DNA of 64,000 nt from Sisyra terminalis (GCA_958496175.1 OY292277.1:45891050-45955049); one strand, 5' to 3'. Shown: positions 34,546 through 48,104, counted from the stretch's first letter. Numbers and translations are program-made. The notes: a model not told the origin generated them from the letters alone.

Positions 34546-35732
34546 AAGAACTAATAGCTTGGATGTTATGAAACTATCCATAAATGTTTATGGGTGACCA
34601 CGAAAAGAGTTATCATCGATGATAGTGTGACTCTTTTCTTGGAAGAGGATTTTGTTTCACTTTCAAAAACTATTATCAATTTTTTTTTTCAAAAGGAAAT
34701 CTAAAACATAGTTTCTACATTAGTAATACCACGGAAATTCAATTTCGTACTGCGTTCCTAATTCTAAGCAAGTTAATTGAGTCTACAACGAAACTTTACA
34801 ATTTTCTCTAATGTCAACTACGTTAGTTCGTGAAAATCTAATTTTTGCTATGCTCGTAAATTAGATTTACGAATAAGCAGATCTATTAGTTAGCGACATG
34901 GTCTAGCAATGCTTACAAATTACAAAACGAAAAGAATTTGGACAAAAATTTGTTATAATCGGTGGTTCCTCCTTTTCCATTTTCCTTGTCCAGCGAATGT
35001 TTCAGGAAGAAAATGTTAATTTTTCGACTCATTTTGGAAATCCTCTGAAATTTATTTAATACATGTAGAATGTACAAGAATTATTCGATGAGGAATAAAG
35101 CGTGGTATGATTGTAAAAATAATTTCCATAACAAATGCCTTGAATTTGACTTTAAGCTGTTCCCTATTCCTGATAATTATCGAAAACGGAAGCAAGGATT
35201 CTTAAGAGTAGTCATCAGCAAGCGTATGTTAGGCCATTACACCCTAATAAGAAACTTAAAAAGATCAAAAAAAAAAAATAGCTGAGAACATTGAAAAATA
35301 AGGGATGAATTTCAACAAAGCGAAAAATATGAAGGGGTTTTTAAAAAATGATGATTCTATAGATTATGATTGATTAAATTTTAAAATAAAATCATAATAA
35401 TTGGGAAACTGCCGAAAAATTTAAGAGAAGTAAACAGAAGTACTGTTATGGGAAAATCCTTATTTACAATAAAATAATTAGGTAATGATATTTTCAAATT
35501 GTTTTTGATCTAAATTTATAAAATCGTTTGTCCTGATTAACTGATAAATGAATCAACGCACAGGGTAAACCGCTGGTCGTAGCGTCGTAATATTTGAAAG
35601 ATATATTTCTCGTATAATGTAGCTATTCGATAAGAACGGATTTTTGAAAATTCCTCTCCCAACAGGGTGAAAAGGGGTGGCAAAGATTATGCCTAGTAAC
35701 ATGTAGTTTAATCATCAATATAAATTCAAATT
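34546..35732. other. AT-rich sequence, no gene recognised
   Basis: The 71-codon plus ORF near 35.07-35.29 kb has a lysine-rich end and no recognised domain. AAGGGATGA occurs at 35300. A 20-bp inverted match around 34829-34868 (CTAATTTTTG / TAGATTTACGA) is weak. Confidence 0.35.
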
Positions 35733-35734
35733 TA

Positions 35735-36658
35735 TTAGGTTGTTCGGAAAGTAATTTCGTTTTTTTTTGTGATAATGAAAGGCAATTTTCGTATAGTGAA
35801 TAAATATTTTTTTAAATTATATATTGGCCATTCTAGGTTCAATATCTTTGGCCATTTTTCTGGCTGTAGTATGATTTTTCACTGAAAAATTTTTTGCTCT
35901 TTTTTAGCCGAAAACTGATCTTGGAGGATTTTTGATTTCCTCATTTGTAGTAAAGGTTTTACCGTCTAAAAGATTTTTCAGTGGTCAAAACCAATAATAA
36001 ACCGAAGGTGCCAGATTTGTAGGATATGATAGGTATGGTAGTTTATACCATTCAAGTTGTAAAAGCTTTTGGGAGAGCACAAAACTGGTATGAGGTCAAA
36101 TTTCTCCCTATAAAAACATAGGGAATCCATATATCGGGGTTCGAGGTTAATCCTAGGTCTTTCAAGTGGGTCCTTAACTATTGAATTTGGTAAATTTTTC
36201 CTTTTACCGATCTCACCTGCTGTTATTCACTGATTTGCATTAACTAATGATTTCATTGTGACTTTATCAGCTTCAACCGGTCTTCCAGACCGTGATGCAT
36301 CTTCAACATCAAAATTACCGAATCGAAATTTTACAAACTAGTTTTGGCACTGGCGTGCCGTCAATACTTCTTCTGCATACACTTCAGTTAATTTTTTTTC
36401 TTGATTGAACACCATTTTAGCTTTTCTATAGTGAAAAAGTAATATATGAGGAAAATTCTGGTTTTTGCTCTCCATATTTAAAAGGCCACGAACCAAAAAC
36501 TATTGCGTAGAATCACTTGAGCTTTTTCACATACAAGCCTTACTATATGAGCTCTGAAAACATACAATGATTATACGGCTTGATTATAAAATGAGTGCAA
36601 AAAAATACATTTAAATCTTTTGTCGGGAAAAAACGAAATTACTTTCCGAACAACCTAA
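35735..36658 (-). mobile_element. mariner-type element with deleted transposase
   Basis: Near-perfect terminal inverted repeats begin TTAGGTTGTTCGGAAAGTAA and end with the complement, flanked by TA, as for Tc1/mariner. The minus strand encodes pieces of a mariner transposase: VYAEEVLTARQCQN, FVKFRFGNFDVEDASRSGRP and ITAGEIGK from the N-terminal helix-turn-helix region, and PYLSYPTNLAPSVYYWF and LDGKTFTTNEEIKNP from the C-terminal part around the last catalytic acid. Most of the catalytic core between them is deleted and stops occur. The copy could move only with help from another transposase. Confidence 0.9.
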
Positions 36659-36871
36659 TATTAATCAAAGTGCTCTTAAAAATTTAGCGATTCTAAAATT
36701 AAGGGAATAATTCGATTTATTTAACTTTAAAATAAAAGCACACCTTTGTCGTTTTAAACAACCAAAAAACTTATAAATAAATTAAAGTGTCAAAGTGCAA
36801 AGTGTTTGTAATGCCAAAACTTTAACATTAGCTTTTTACTAAATGCATACACTATCTATACTATTAATGTA

Positions 36872-38281
36872 TTAGATGCACCGGAAAGTAATTTCGTTTT
36901 TTTAATATACAATTAAAATACAAAATTTGTTACAACTTTTGATTTTAGATCAATAATATAATCAGTCTCAATAGTATCAACGTTTTGGCATCTAGTGTGC
37001 AAATTTTAATGCCAAATTAGTAAAAATCAATTGATTAGGAAGGAATATATCGAAAATATATTTTGAACATCACTTACGCTTTAAATTTTTTTCCACTTAG
37101 TAAATGTGATAACGATTGAAACAAATAGAAATTCGATGGAATAACTTTGGACGATTATAATGGGTATGGCAATATCACCTCCCCTCGTTAATTTTTAAGT
37201 TTTTCCAGTTCTTTTCTTCAGCAGAGAAGTCTTGCATTACCGTGTTGCAGCATAGAATTTTATCTGTTAATAATTTTTGGACACTTTTGGGTGTTTCGCC
37301 GATCGATTAAGATTGGTTGGGATTATTTGCCAGCTCTTCAACTTCCTGGCATACATTTGGCACCATTTCCCCCTTTAACTTTTTATTGGTTAAAATTTTT
37401 GTCATATTTCGTTGGTACCAGTTGGAGAAATGAAAATTATCGAATATAAAGTTAAAAAAACTCAATTGGTATTAATCAACATCAAAAGCACTTAGATAAA
37501 CACTGAAAATGTGTTAAGTAACAACTTTACATTGCTACCCTGTAAATTTCGAAGAGTTTATAATACGGAGTTTGTATTTCTTTGGATTTTTGGTCATACC
37601 ATTTCAATATAGATTTTAATTCAATTTATTTTTATTATTTCAATATAGATCACATCGAAATTCCGTGGAGTGAGAAAAAAACGCTTGGTAAATATTTGGG
37701 CATACTTCTGAACTCGAAATTAACCTGTCAAAGCCACATTTCAAGTAAAATCAGAGAAGCCAACTCATCCAACTATACCCACTTATCAACAGAAGGAATT
37801 TATTTAATCCAACTCACAAGGAATTTCACTCAATTTCCTTAACGGCCTAGAAAATTTTCCTAGTGCAGTAGAACTAAGTTTGGGGGAAACTATAAAACAA
37901 AGAAGGCAGAAGCGGAAACTTTCTCAAGAGCTCCAAGAAATAGCAATTGCTTGACCACAAGGTCAAGAACAATCAACAAATAAAAAAGACAGAGGAATGA
38001 AGTTCGACTCCTCCAGCTACTTAAACGCTGCTAAAGATCAATTGCCTGTTATCAACACCATGAAATAGCGATACATTGCTAAAATGGTGCAAATAACATA
38101 ATAGTCCACAAAAAAATTTAGTTTTTTATATAAAAAATATTTTTAAATTTTTTGCAAGCTAATGAGTTCCTCTAATCATAAAATGTCTTAAGTACCACTT
38201 TGAAATATTTGCAAGCAGATAAATGGCATTTGAATGACTAAAAAAGAACGAAATTACTTTCTCATTTCCGATACATCAAAT
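36872..38281. mobile_element. Second, diverged mariner-like TIR element
   Basis: The left end TTAGATGCACCGGAAAGTAA followed by TTTCGTTTTTTT, and the right end near 38245-38281 (GAACGAAATTACTTTC...ATACATCAAA), repeat the same GGAAAGTAATTTCGTT core as the neighbour at 35735-36658, with extra bases in the right copy. The interior, about 1.4 kb, does not show a clear transposase and contains a Jockey RT fragment. It is either an old relative with foreign insertions or two solo ends by chance. Confidence 0.55.
37634..37770 (+). pseudogene. Jockey reverse-transcriptase fragment
   Basis: The plus frame reads IEIPWSEKKTLGKYLGILLN and SKLTCQSHISSKIREAN, the KYLG...LDxKLTW block that follows the palm of Jockey-type RTs. 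The frame then loses similarity. It sits inside the mariner-like element at 36872-38281 and must be a short translocated or truncated piece. Confidence 0.8.
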
Positions 38282-40467
38282 CAGAACATTTTTACCATAT
38301 TCTGTCCATTTAAAGTAAGTATTGGTTTTAGGATGCCGCTATTCTAAATTTACTGCATGAGTATTTTTGTTTTAGTTTATATACCTTCTTGCAACTAAAA
38401 AACAGATAAACCGATTTTTATGGAAATTGGTGTTAAGATGACAAACAATGTTTCATTCACTTAATATTTTATATTATTACATAACAATAATAAGTTAAGA
38501 AAATAAAAAGTTAATATTAGTTTCGGTCGAACACTACTACCATCATATACGTGGCACAAACAAAATTGAGGGGATCAGGTAGTAAACTTAAAAATTAGAC
38601 AAACTACTTCAATTTCCGTTCAAACTGAAAATAAAAATTAACGGATTTAAGGCTTTTATTTTTCTGTCATACAACAATTTTCTCCCGTTTGAAATTCATC
38701 CCCTTTTGCATACATTTTACAAGTGTTGTTTTGTTGAAAAGTTTAAATTTTTCTATGTGGTATATGTGTTGCCAACCTTTTTCGTGCCACGTTTCAAATT
38801 TAAAAGCCTCCATTGGTAGAACATTGTTGTAAAAGTTCAAATTACAAAAAAAAATGTTAATTAGGCTGTTTAAAGCTCTCGAAACGGAAAAGCAGACAAG
38901 CAACAACTTTACAAAACAAATGTTATTGTTTGATCCTATTTCCACTTTAACACTCTTGAGCTGGAAATTTTTGTGCCTTACGATACACAAAACGGCCGAG
39001 AAACACTCACCGGAAACGCAAACCCTTTGAGCCCTTTGACGCCCTCGAAAAATTTTCCATCCCCTGTCCCAAAAAACAATATCAAATTTCTCCCTTTGTG
39101 CAACGTAAAACTTACTTTTGCCAGTTGGAGATTAAGTTTGAAGTCGTAGATTTTTTCGACCAAAAATAAGGGGATGGAAATAAAACACGTGTTGCTGTTT
39201 TATTTATTTTTACTATTCATATATTGTATATGGAATTCGTGAGAGAAAAGATGATGTTGAATTTATTGGCCTGTCGCTTTATTTTATTATCGATAGATCG
39301 ATCATATTTTCGATTGTCAGAATTCGTCCGTTTTCGATTTTATTGTCTAAAGAAGGAAATGTGTTTAGGTTTGAGTTTCGAATTTTCGATGGAATATCGT
39401 TTTTTGCCTCGATGCATAATTAATGAGGTAATGGGGGTAGTTCTCTTCCTGCTCTTGGAAACTTGGAAAAGTTATGAAAGATATACTAAGAATCGAAAGA
39501 ATATAAAAAGGAAACTAGCAGTGGAAACGACATAGAAATATTGAAATATGTCACTTGAAAACTATTACATCATTGAAAATGAATATTTCAATAACAAGTC
39601 GGAAAAACACAACAGACATTTTCCATCATCAGATCGACAAAGATAAAACTATCGGCACCACAGGGACCCCGACAAGAATAGTATAAAACCCAAGAAAAAT
39701 AGTTTCCTCTTCAGTTGAAACGCCAAACCATATGTCATTCTTAATTTTTTTTTGTTTTTCTTAAACTAACTTTTCCAAACGAATATAAATATTTGAAAAA
39801 AAGAAAAGAAATGTCTTGCAGAAACTTCCCTTCATACCTTCATATATTTCCCGTGTCAAATTGTCTTGGATTGTGTTAGAGTCCTTCCACTCCCCCCCCT
39901 AATTTCACCGTCACGTCCCACTCTATGTTTTCACAGTTCCAAGTTTAAAGTCTACATTTCTTACCTTTTATATCCGCAGCAAATAAAATACTCAAGAGGG
40001 ATGAAAATGTCACCTGATGGTTGGCAAATATCGTCGCGATCGCAGTTACCTCAGCCTGCCAGAGCCTCCTCTGTCACCAACAGAAAACAGTCCCCATTCG
40101 CATCACGTCAAAACTTTATACTTTTTGATCGATTTTATAAAACACCAGACACCAACCCTTTCAAGGGTCTTTGCACAACCATCCCCCGAACTCTGACATA
40201 AATTGTCCATTTTATTTGTCTCACAGAGAATAAAATATTCAGTCAAACAAAAAAAAAAGAAGAAAAAGTAAACTTGTCAACTTGAACTTCACATATATAG
40301 AGTCGGGAGACGAGCTTTTTTCCAATTTCCTCCATTTTTCCTCCATCCCCCGGCCGACATTCGAGTTTTCTTTGTCTCAGCGCCAACTTTACGGAAATTA
40401 AAACAAATTTGAAAAGTTAGTGTCTTAAGTACTTGATGTTTACCAAGTACTTAGTACTTGTCAAAGT
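38282..40467. other. Unique sequence, no gene recognised
   Basis: ORFs of 103-111 codons at 38.67-38.99 (minus), 39.22-39.54 (plus) and 39.87-40.20 kb (plus) are the longest here. Each is flanked by stops in AT-rich DNA and shows no domain or splice support. The last lies in a GC-balanced island. Confidence 0.35.
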
Positions 40468-41196
40468 AGTTGGTATTGAGTCAACTATTACAGCTTTGAA
40501 ACATAAAAAGAACTTGAGCTTTCGACTTAACTTGTTTGATTACGTACAACTCTTCAACTAAAAATAGAATTTCATAAGTCAAAAATTCGTAATATAAGAG
40601 CTGCAATAGTAAAGAAGTACATCTTATAACGAATTCCTTGAATTCCGGGGAGGTGTTTGCGATTCTCCTTTTCTATACAATATTTTAAGGATAATACAGG
40701 TTTAAATATCAAAAAAAATGGATTTAAACATTTATATTTAAGAGTTATAAGCTTGACCTAAATTTATAAGAAAAACTTTAAGCAAAAACGTCCTAGTTGG
40801 TATTAGAGCTTTTAAACATAAAAAGAATTTGTGCTTTCAGCTAAACTTGTTTGATTACGTACAACTTCTTCAACAAAAAAATACAATTTCATACACCAAA
40901 AATTCGGAAAAGAAGAGCTGTAATAGTAAAGAAATACATCTTTTATCGAATTCCTCGAATTCCGAGACGGTGTTTAGGATTTAGCTTTTTAGCTTTTCAA
41001 TACAATATTTTAAGGATAATGCAGGTTTAAACATCGAAAAAATTTGGAATTAAAAATTTATTATTACAAATTATGAGCTTGACCTACACTTATAAGAAAA
41101 GTTTCAACAAAAATATCCTAGTTGGTATTGAGTCAACGATTAGAGCTTTGAAACATAAAAATAAATTGAGCTTTCGACTAAACTTGTTTGATACGT
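40468..41196 (+). repeat. Tandem repeat, ~326-bp unit, 2.2 copies
   Basis: Units start at 40468, 40795 and 41120 with AGTTGGTATT. Shared landmarks are CTTGTTTGATTACGTACAAC, TAGTAAAGAARTACATCTT, CAATATTTTAAGGATAAT and GAGCTTGACCTA. The third copy stops after about 75 bp. The unit has no ORF and resembles a short satellite-like duplication. Confidence 0.9.
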
Positions 41197-44100
41197 AACT
41201 TAATTTGACGAAATTAAGAAGAAAAAAACTTAATTTAACGAATTTTTGATTTATAAAATTGTATTTTTAGTTACGTTTATGTTAAATGTAAATTGCAGAA
41301 ATATTTGATACCTTTTTTCTTGTTTCTATATAAAAAAGTGTCGAAAACACCACAATTACATACCGACCAAACAAAGGAGGCAATGAAAAAAACATATGCT
41401 TAACAAAACCTCCCTTAACTTCTCATGTCATATCACATTATATTAAGGGTGTACGAGTATATCACGTTATTTTTTTTTTTTTGGTTTCTACAACGTTGAA
41501 ACGTAGAGATATATGTTTCATAAAATAATACCTACCCCGCCAACCCTTAATTGTCGTCCAGTAATGAATTAAAGATCAAATAACATCATTTGCTATTCAA
41601 AAAACGTAAGCACAAAGTTGCTATTTGCAAATAAAGAAAAATCTTTGCATTTTTGCGTTCCCATTTTTTGCCTGGACATGAGTGACGTGGAAACGTGTCG
41701 CCCGCTATCTCCGCACGCTTTTTCCTTTCATTTCCACATATTATCGTTACAATCATTAAGTCTTTGTCGTCGACCATTATTTGAATTTCCCTCATTTCCC
41801 GCTCGTTTTTGCCTCATCTTTGTGCTAAGATACATCATATAATATGTTTGTATTGTTGATACATGAGAATCGGGGAAAAAAAATAGACAAAACATTTTCC
41901 GTCATGATTTTTTTTTAAAGTCCATTAAAATCTCAGTTGCCATGAATAAAACACAACGAAACAAAACAACAACAAAAAAAGCATACAAAACATATGAAAC
42001 ACAAATAAATAGCAAACGACGTGCACGACTTAAAAGCTTACCCCGTTTTTTCATTTGTTTTCCGCCATTTTGACGTGGAAAATTTTTGGCATAGCCAACT
42101 CCAATCTTCGGTTAGCTTCAATAAAACTAGCACGAGTCGGTGAACATAAGAAACGTTAGATTCAACTTACTAAATCCGTCAAATCACAACAAAATAAATT
42201 AACTACCTAAGGGGGGAAGCTTGAAACAAATGAAATAAAGTTATAGGTGTGTAAATTTTTGTAAGTAGTTTCTCTTTAAGAAAATATTGCGCCATTAATT
42301 ATTTTTCCAACCCCAAAGGATTTTCTTCGTTTATGATCTTTTAACTAAGAATTTTCCACAGTCGCTTGTCTCCTCTCACCCTTCTGTTTCGAGAAGTAGT
42401 CGGCAACCTTAATAATCTATTACTTAGGGTAGGTTTCTATGGCGTCTTATTTACGACTTTTTCTTTTGTCTTTTGTTTCAAGGATTCCACAGTTGATTAC
42501 AGGAATGTACGTTTTGTTTTATAAAGATATTTTTTTTTCTCTCCTATTTAATTCACTATGACGCGCGACGCCGCGGAGCTTTTTGCATCGAGGGAAATTT
42601 GAATAATTGAAAGAAAAAGATTTTGCTACGGGAAAATGTCAGTTGAAAAAGTGGAGATTGTCAAATGTTTTTTGTACCCAAATCACAGTTGGCTTTGTGC
42701 GCGGAAATGAAATAGCCGACCAATCAGATGTAAGATGATGACAAACATCAGAAGATCGGCACAATCATTTGTTGAGTGAGTAATACCGTGGACCGAACAT
42801 CCCCTAAAATCCATTCAACCCTCGGCCACAAAGCGAAAAGTAAACTGACAAGAAATGAATGAGCGAAATATTTTATCGTCCGAAAATAACATTTTCGCGG
42901 TGGCCGGAAAATTCGGGAATGAGTTCGATTTGTATCAATCAAAATTGTTAATAGTCGGATAAAAACTACCCTTTGGTATCTCCCATTCCATTCTTGGCTA
43001 AGAAAAATCATTTTTCTGTTATAAAATCTAAAAAAAAATCACATTGACAGTGGATAACATTTTTTAACGGAACAGAGCTTCTACAGATGGCGTTGTTTAA
43101 ACAAATGAAATATCATCAAGTGTAAAACATTTACTATCTTTTTTTTTCCTTTGAAATTTAATCTTCCAATTCTTATCAATAAGAGATGAAGATTCATCAA
43201 ACATTATATAGAATTACTTATTCGAAAGAGCTTTACTTTAAAGCTCTTTGACGTTTTTTTCTTTCTTTAATATTATAAATTTATTTTAGAAAAAATAAAC
43301 GTTTATATAAATAAATAAAGCTCAAAAGAAAAGTTTTAATACTGTAACAATGAAAAGCTCTGAAAAAAAAGTGAAAAAAAAATCATCCCTTTCTCCACCA
43401 ACATAGTACACACAACCGCACCATTACAAATAATTTCATCCATTTATGTTCATACCGTGTGAAAACTAAACCCGTTTTTCTTTATTTTTCCCCACTTTTC
43501 CATTTTTTTCCCTGTCCTCTTCATCCCCTTTTATTTCACAGTTCGTTCCATTCGATTTTTCTTATTTTTTTTCCGGTGGCCAAAGCACAATTGTATGTCA
43601 CCAGTCTATATATCCAGTGCCGAAAAGAAAATCCTACCCGTTGCCAGCTCGGGCATCCCTTGAAGCCACACAACCTCGTTTCAACCCCCGTTTTTATCTG
43701 ATAAAACGAAACGATCTGCTAACTTTAACATATTAGTTCGCTAGACTTACCTTCAACGTTCATGCGAATAGTTATCGTTTGGTCCGCGTATTTTTCTATC
43801 TAAAATGGGGATGAAAGGGGATAATTCACCCCGAGTTATCTTCAATGAAAATACGGGGGGTTATACCGGTTGATTTTTGAGGTTTTTTAAAGAGTTTAAT
43901 TTCGTCGTATGATCGTTTAGATTAGTTTTATTTTATTTGTTGTTTATTTTTATTGTACAACCCTTATTCGTATCGTTTAACCAGAAGCATGAAAATATTT
44001 TATTGCAAGACTCTTAACCTCTTAAGAGTCAGGTAATAGACGAATGCGTGCGAGGCTAACGATGTTTTTATCCCGGCTGTTATTCTAAGGGATGAGGGAT

Positions 44101-45440
44101 GTTTTTTTCCTGTTATTAGTACCTAGAGATATTCCGTTTGGTTTTTACGATTATTAAAATGAAATAAATGGTTTTGACGGTAAAAAGTTAAAGTTGAAGG
44201 GATGATAAATGATTTTTTTCTTAGTTCAGGTCTTGATGTGACAATTATGATTCCCAAAAAATTCAGGACTACAGACAGGGGATGGAAAATTCGTTTTTCT
44301 TTTTTTTTACGATCTTGATGAAATTTTCTCATAAAATAAATATCAACTAAAATATTTATGGGACATTAAAAAAAATCCCTTTTTTATCATCACCCGGCCA
44401 AATAAATGTGACGCACGACGACGACGACGTTAAGCCCCATTATTTTGGGGTTGGTTTACGTGGGGGTCTCGGGTGTCTGTCTTTCAACCCCCCGAATTGA
44501 ATACCCTCCTCCAATATATAATATATATAAATTTTTATGTGGTCCACGTAGGCTGTGAAAAACACATTAAAACAATCCATAAAATGGACGGCTGTGAATT
44601 TTCCTTTCAACCCCTAACCGTTGAAACGATCGCCCGTATTAAACTCACTATCCAGTCCTAGCACCTTTTTATCCCAAACCGTACCGGATCCTCTAAAACG
44701 GAACTCACCAAAAAAAAAGTATATGAAAAAAATTAAACTCATCCCCCTCCCCCCGTCAGTTTGATGAAATTTAAATAAATTTAATTTAAAATCGCAATTT
44801 TTTTTTATTTCTCACATTTTAAAATGATGAATGATATATTGTAAATGATGATTTTGAATGATGGATTTTCTGGACGTTACATTGTCACCCCTTTTTCCTG
44901 TGTTTCAGACAACATTCCGGTTGCGTTCCCTTTTTGCACGTTTCGGTGAGTTCACGTAACATAAACTATTCGTGGATGGACGTGGAACAGTGTAAGGGTG
45001 GTTTTTCCGTTCTTGCATACCGCCGTCCCAACCCTCAACCCCCTCACTATGCCGACTTCAATCATTCGGTGCGACCGTCTCACTTGGTCGGGCCCTGTCT
45101 TAAATCTTACAAATGGGGCAAAAAGGACGAATGCCAGCAAAAAATCTGTTTGAACCTTTTTTTCGTGCGTACCAAAACGTCAGTCTTTCAAACAAGAAAT
45201 TCACTCCCTTAAATCGCTGTAAATGTTGGAAAAAAATTGAAATCGAGGGTGGCTGTCATTTATTTCTCGATGTTTTCTTGTCTCATATACAAAGACTTTT
45301 CGTTTTTGTTTTTTAGTAAGGGATGTTGGGGTCAAACTTTCATATGATACCAACCACACAATCGAAATGAAAAGAAGAAATATTAAATTATAAAAATAAT
45401 AATAAAATATCCTTTTTAATTTATCTATGTATGTATGTTA
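41197..45440. other. Large unique island, no gene recognised
   Basis: Composition is more balanced from 41.6 to 45.3 kb. Many ORFs of 60-92 codons overlap each other on both strands and none has a known domain. AAGGGATGA or its complement occurs at 43383, 44087 and 44197, and CAACCCTTA at 41541 and 43958. A short (CGA)n run lies at about 44416-44429. This is the most plausible place for host regulatory DNA, but nothing shows it directly. Confidence 0.35.
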
Positions 45441-46344
45441 GGGTGGTCCTTAATAGGGGTGTTTTTGAATTTCTTTGTTCCCAGAGGCTTAAATGCTTCC
45501 AAATTGATAAAAATTCCCTGAAAATTTGAGCTTTTAATGTTAACTTTAAGACAGTCAGCTTTCCAACTTAAGTTTCTTATTGAAATAACGTTGAAAAAAT
45601 TTTATTTGTTCTTTAGAACTCCATAAATCAGCGACAAATAAATCGAAAGTAACTAATCACGCCATATTTATTGTAAATTTAACGCTCTACAAAAAAGAGC
45701 TCTTATGGTTTTTCGCTAAATCTATTGGCTTAAGAGTTATTCGAGCTCAAAATTTAATTACTATATAACTATTAATATTATCACCTATAATTATTGAGTA
45801 AATACTTATTTTTACGAAATATATCAAATTCCTTATGCAAAATTTGTATTTTTGATCAAAAAGAAGCTAATACAATATTATTCTTGGGATTTTTCATGAC
45901 GTAGCTGTATAAGTTCATCCTTCATTTTTTGTCCTTGATTATTGCCATCAGATTCAATATTAGCTAGGTAACCAACTCTACCATCGTTGCCCAATTAAAA
46001 AGCATTATATTTTCATTGACCATTAGGACCGCATTCTTAAGCCAATAGATAAGCCAATAACTCTTAAGCCAATAGATTTAGCGAAAAATCATAAGAACGT
46101 AAAATTTACAATAAACATGACGAGATTAGTAACTGTCGATTTATTTGTCACTGAGTTATGGAATTTTAAAGAACAAATTAAATTTTTCCCACGTTATTTC
46201 CATAAGAAACTTTAGTTGGAAAGCGGACTGTCTTAAAGTTAATATTAAGAGCTCAAATTTTCAGGTAATTTTTTTTTACCAATTTGGAAACATTTGAGCC
46301 TCTGGAAACAAAGAAATTCGAAAACACCCCTTTTATGGACCTCC
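45441..46344. mobile_element. Fold-back element with ~300-bp TIRs and TTA flanks
   Basis: The left arm 45441-45750 and right arm about 46050-46344 are inverted complements. The ends are GGGTGGTCCTTAATAGGGG and the complement of GGAGGTCCATAAAAGGGG, flanked by TTA on both sides (45438-45440, 46345-46347). The two arms share GCTCTACAAAAAAG-type and GACTGTCTTAAAGTTAA-type blocks. The ~300-bp middle is unrelated to the arms and non-coding. The TTA duplication points to the PIF/Harbinger group. Confidence 0.8.
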
Positions 46345-46929
46345 TTAAATTGTATCTATGTTATCTATATGAAACTATTAAGGGCTAATAACTTAGAAGA
46401 GATAAGCTGTAGTTGGGAAAGTAGAGTGCTGTTTATTGCCATTGGTTTGTATATACTTGCGCAATATACCAGAGTTGAGTGACTAGACATTTTTTGTAAT
46501 AATTTAAAAAAAAAATACTGTACATATTTTTTTAAAATAAAAAAGGAACCATTTTTTAAACAAAAACAATACAGTTTAATAGTCTTAATAATTTGAGTTA
46601 AAATTATTTTGCTTATACAACCCTATGACATCAATTGTTTCAATAAACGTACCCCGCAGCATACTCCTCTTGGAAATCCAGTGAAAATCGTGAATGAACA
46701 ATCTACTTTTAAATCCTATTTTTTTTTTTTTACTTGTAATCTGTATGTCCATATAACACATTAAGCAAATGAGTTATTAGTTAAAAATAAAATACTCTTT
46801 AATTAAGAACAATTCTAGGATTAATAAAAACATATTGATATTTTGAACAGAAGTTCCAGCCAACACTGGTACTCTCTTGGAATTAAGAAGATGATCTTTT
46901 GGTCACCGTCCCTTTACGTAAGGTGGAGG

Positions 46930-47455
46930 ATTTTTCGGGAGTTGAATAGAGGAAAAACTTTGGACTTCTGAATTAAAATGGGAGAATAATTTATCGTGGA
47001 ATCTAATTAATCTATTGGAAATCAGTTCGGAAGTATAAGGAATGAGAGATATTTACGAATTACTTCATTTATGACATAATATGGAGTATAAAGAATTTTT
47101 CGAAGAACTTTTAATTGAAAAGCTTTGATACGCTTTATATTTGAGGGTTTTGTGAAGTCCTACAATTCAATTTCTTAAGTTAAAATTGGTCTAATAAAGA
47201 TATTGTAAATTACTATTTTAGTCAGCACGATTATGGAAGTAGAAATAGTGTGGTGTTTTAATATTTTATTAGTAGTATACCAGAGGAAGTTGCCTCTGAT
47301 AGCAAAATATTAAAAATATTTTGAGTATTGATTAGATCGATGGGATTTTAAAAGTGAAGACAATCTAATAAACGTAGCTTTATCTGAAGGATATCTAGTT
47401 CTTTGCCATCTAATCCTAGCGATTCTTTTTCCACGAAGTGTTGTTATCAAGTGTT
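46930..47455 (-). pseudogene. Jockey LINE relic, internally deleted
   Basis: On the minus strand, about 47440-47320 reads GKRIARIRWQRTRYPSDKAT and RLSSLLKSHRSNQYSKYF, the arginine-rich linker between endonuclease and RT. It is followed, after a deletion and a hairpin-forming stretch, by IVIYNIFIRPIL, PSNIKRIKAFQLKVLRKIL and YTPYYVINEVIRKYL, the post-RT block. The whole RT palm is missing. It runs opposite to the Jockey relics at 24830-27690 and 37634-37770. Confidence 0.8.
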
Positions 47456-48104
47456 TTGGTTAATTTTAAATGGTAAACTATTTAATTTATAAACTAAAAA
47501 AAAATAGAATAAAAGAATACATTTCCAAAAAAAATCCCCTACCGACAGAAAAAAATGCTTGATAAAACCCGAAAAACTCCCACAATTTTCCAACCAACCG
47601 TATTCATACCACACTTTTGTTTTTTATCAAATTTTTCATTTGTTTAAAAAAAAAGCAGCTAAATAATGGAACAATTGAACCAACTGTTTTATTTAAATAC
47701 GCATTGAATAACTTGATCGAAAAGATATGGTCCAACAAAATTGAAAAGCTTATTTAAATATTAAATATTTGAAGTTCATTTTGGACGTTTTCGCCCCCGT
47801 ATTCTCCACCACCACCTAACCTCGTACCTCTACCTGTTCGTGTATAATTCCAAGCGTGTAAATGTAAACAAGTACATAAGTACATGTAATATGTACTCAT
47901 GTAAAGCTTCATGTATATACAGGCTGATTGAAAACTAATTACACATATTTCCACCAAAATAAGATATTGGTATTTCCATGTAAAGTTGTAAATTGAAATC
48001 AACAAAAATCTTAGCGATTAAAATTTCCTTTGCAATTTTAAATCAAATATACTTAAAATTTGGAAAAACTTATTTTTCTCTCTTTGTCTTTCTTCTATCT
48101 TTAC
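47456..48104. other. Sequence without recognised gene
   Basis: The 83-codon minus ORF near 47.75-48.0 kb is cysteine- and tyrosine-rich through a GTACAT-biased stretch and shows no domain. No other feature was seen. Confidence 0.35.

Noticed and set aside
39866..40201. 111-codon plus ORF as a gene
   Set aside because: It has no recognisable motif or neighbouring exon, and a stop-poor patch in GC-balanced DNA is enough to explain it.
44416..44429. (CGA)n run as a functional triplet repeat
   Set aside because: It is only about four units long and non-coding.
47919..47960. ACAGGCTGA starts at 47919 and 53742 as ends of a MITE family related to 29148-29391
   Set aside because: No partner ends were found and the match covers fewer than ten bases.
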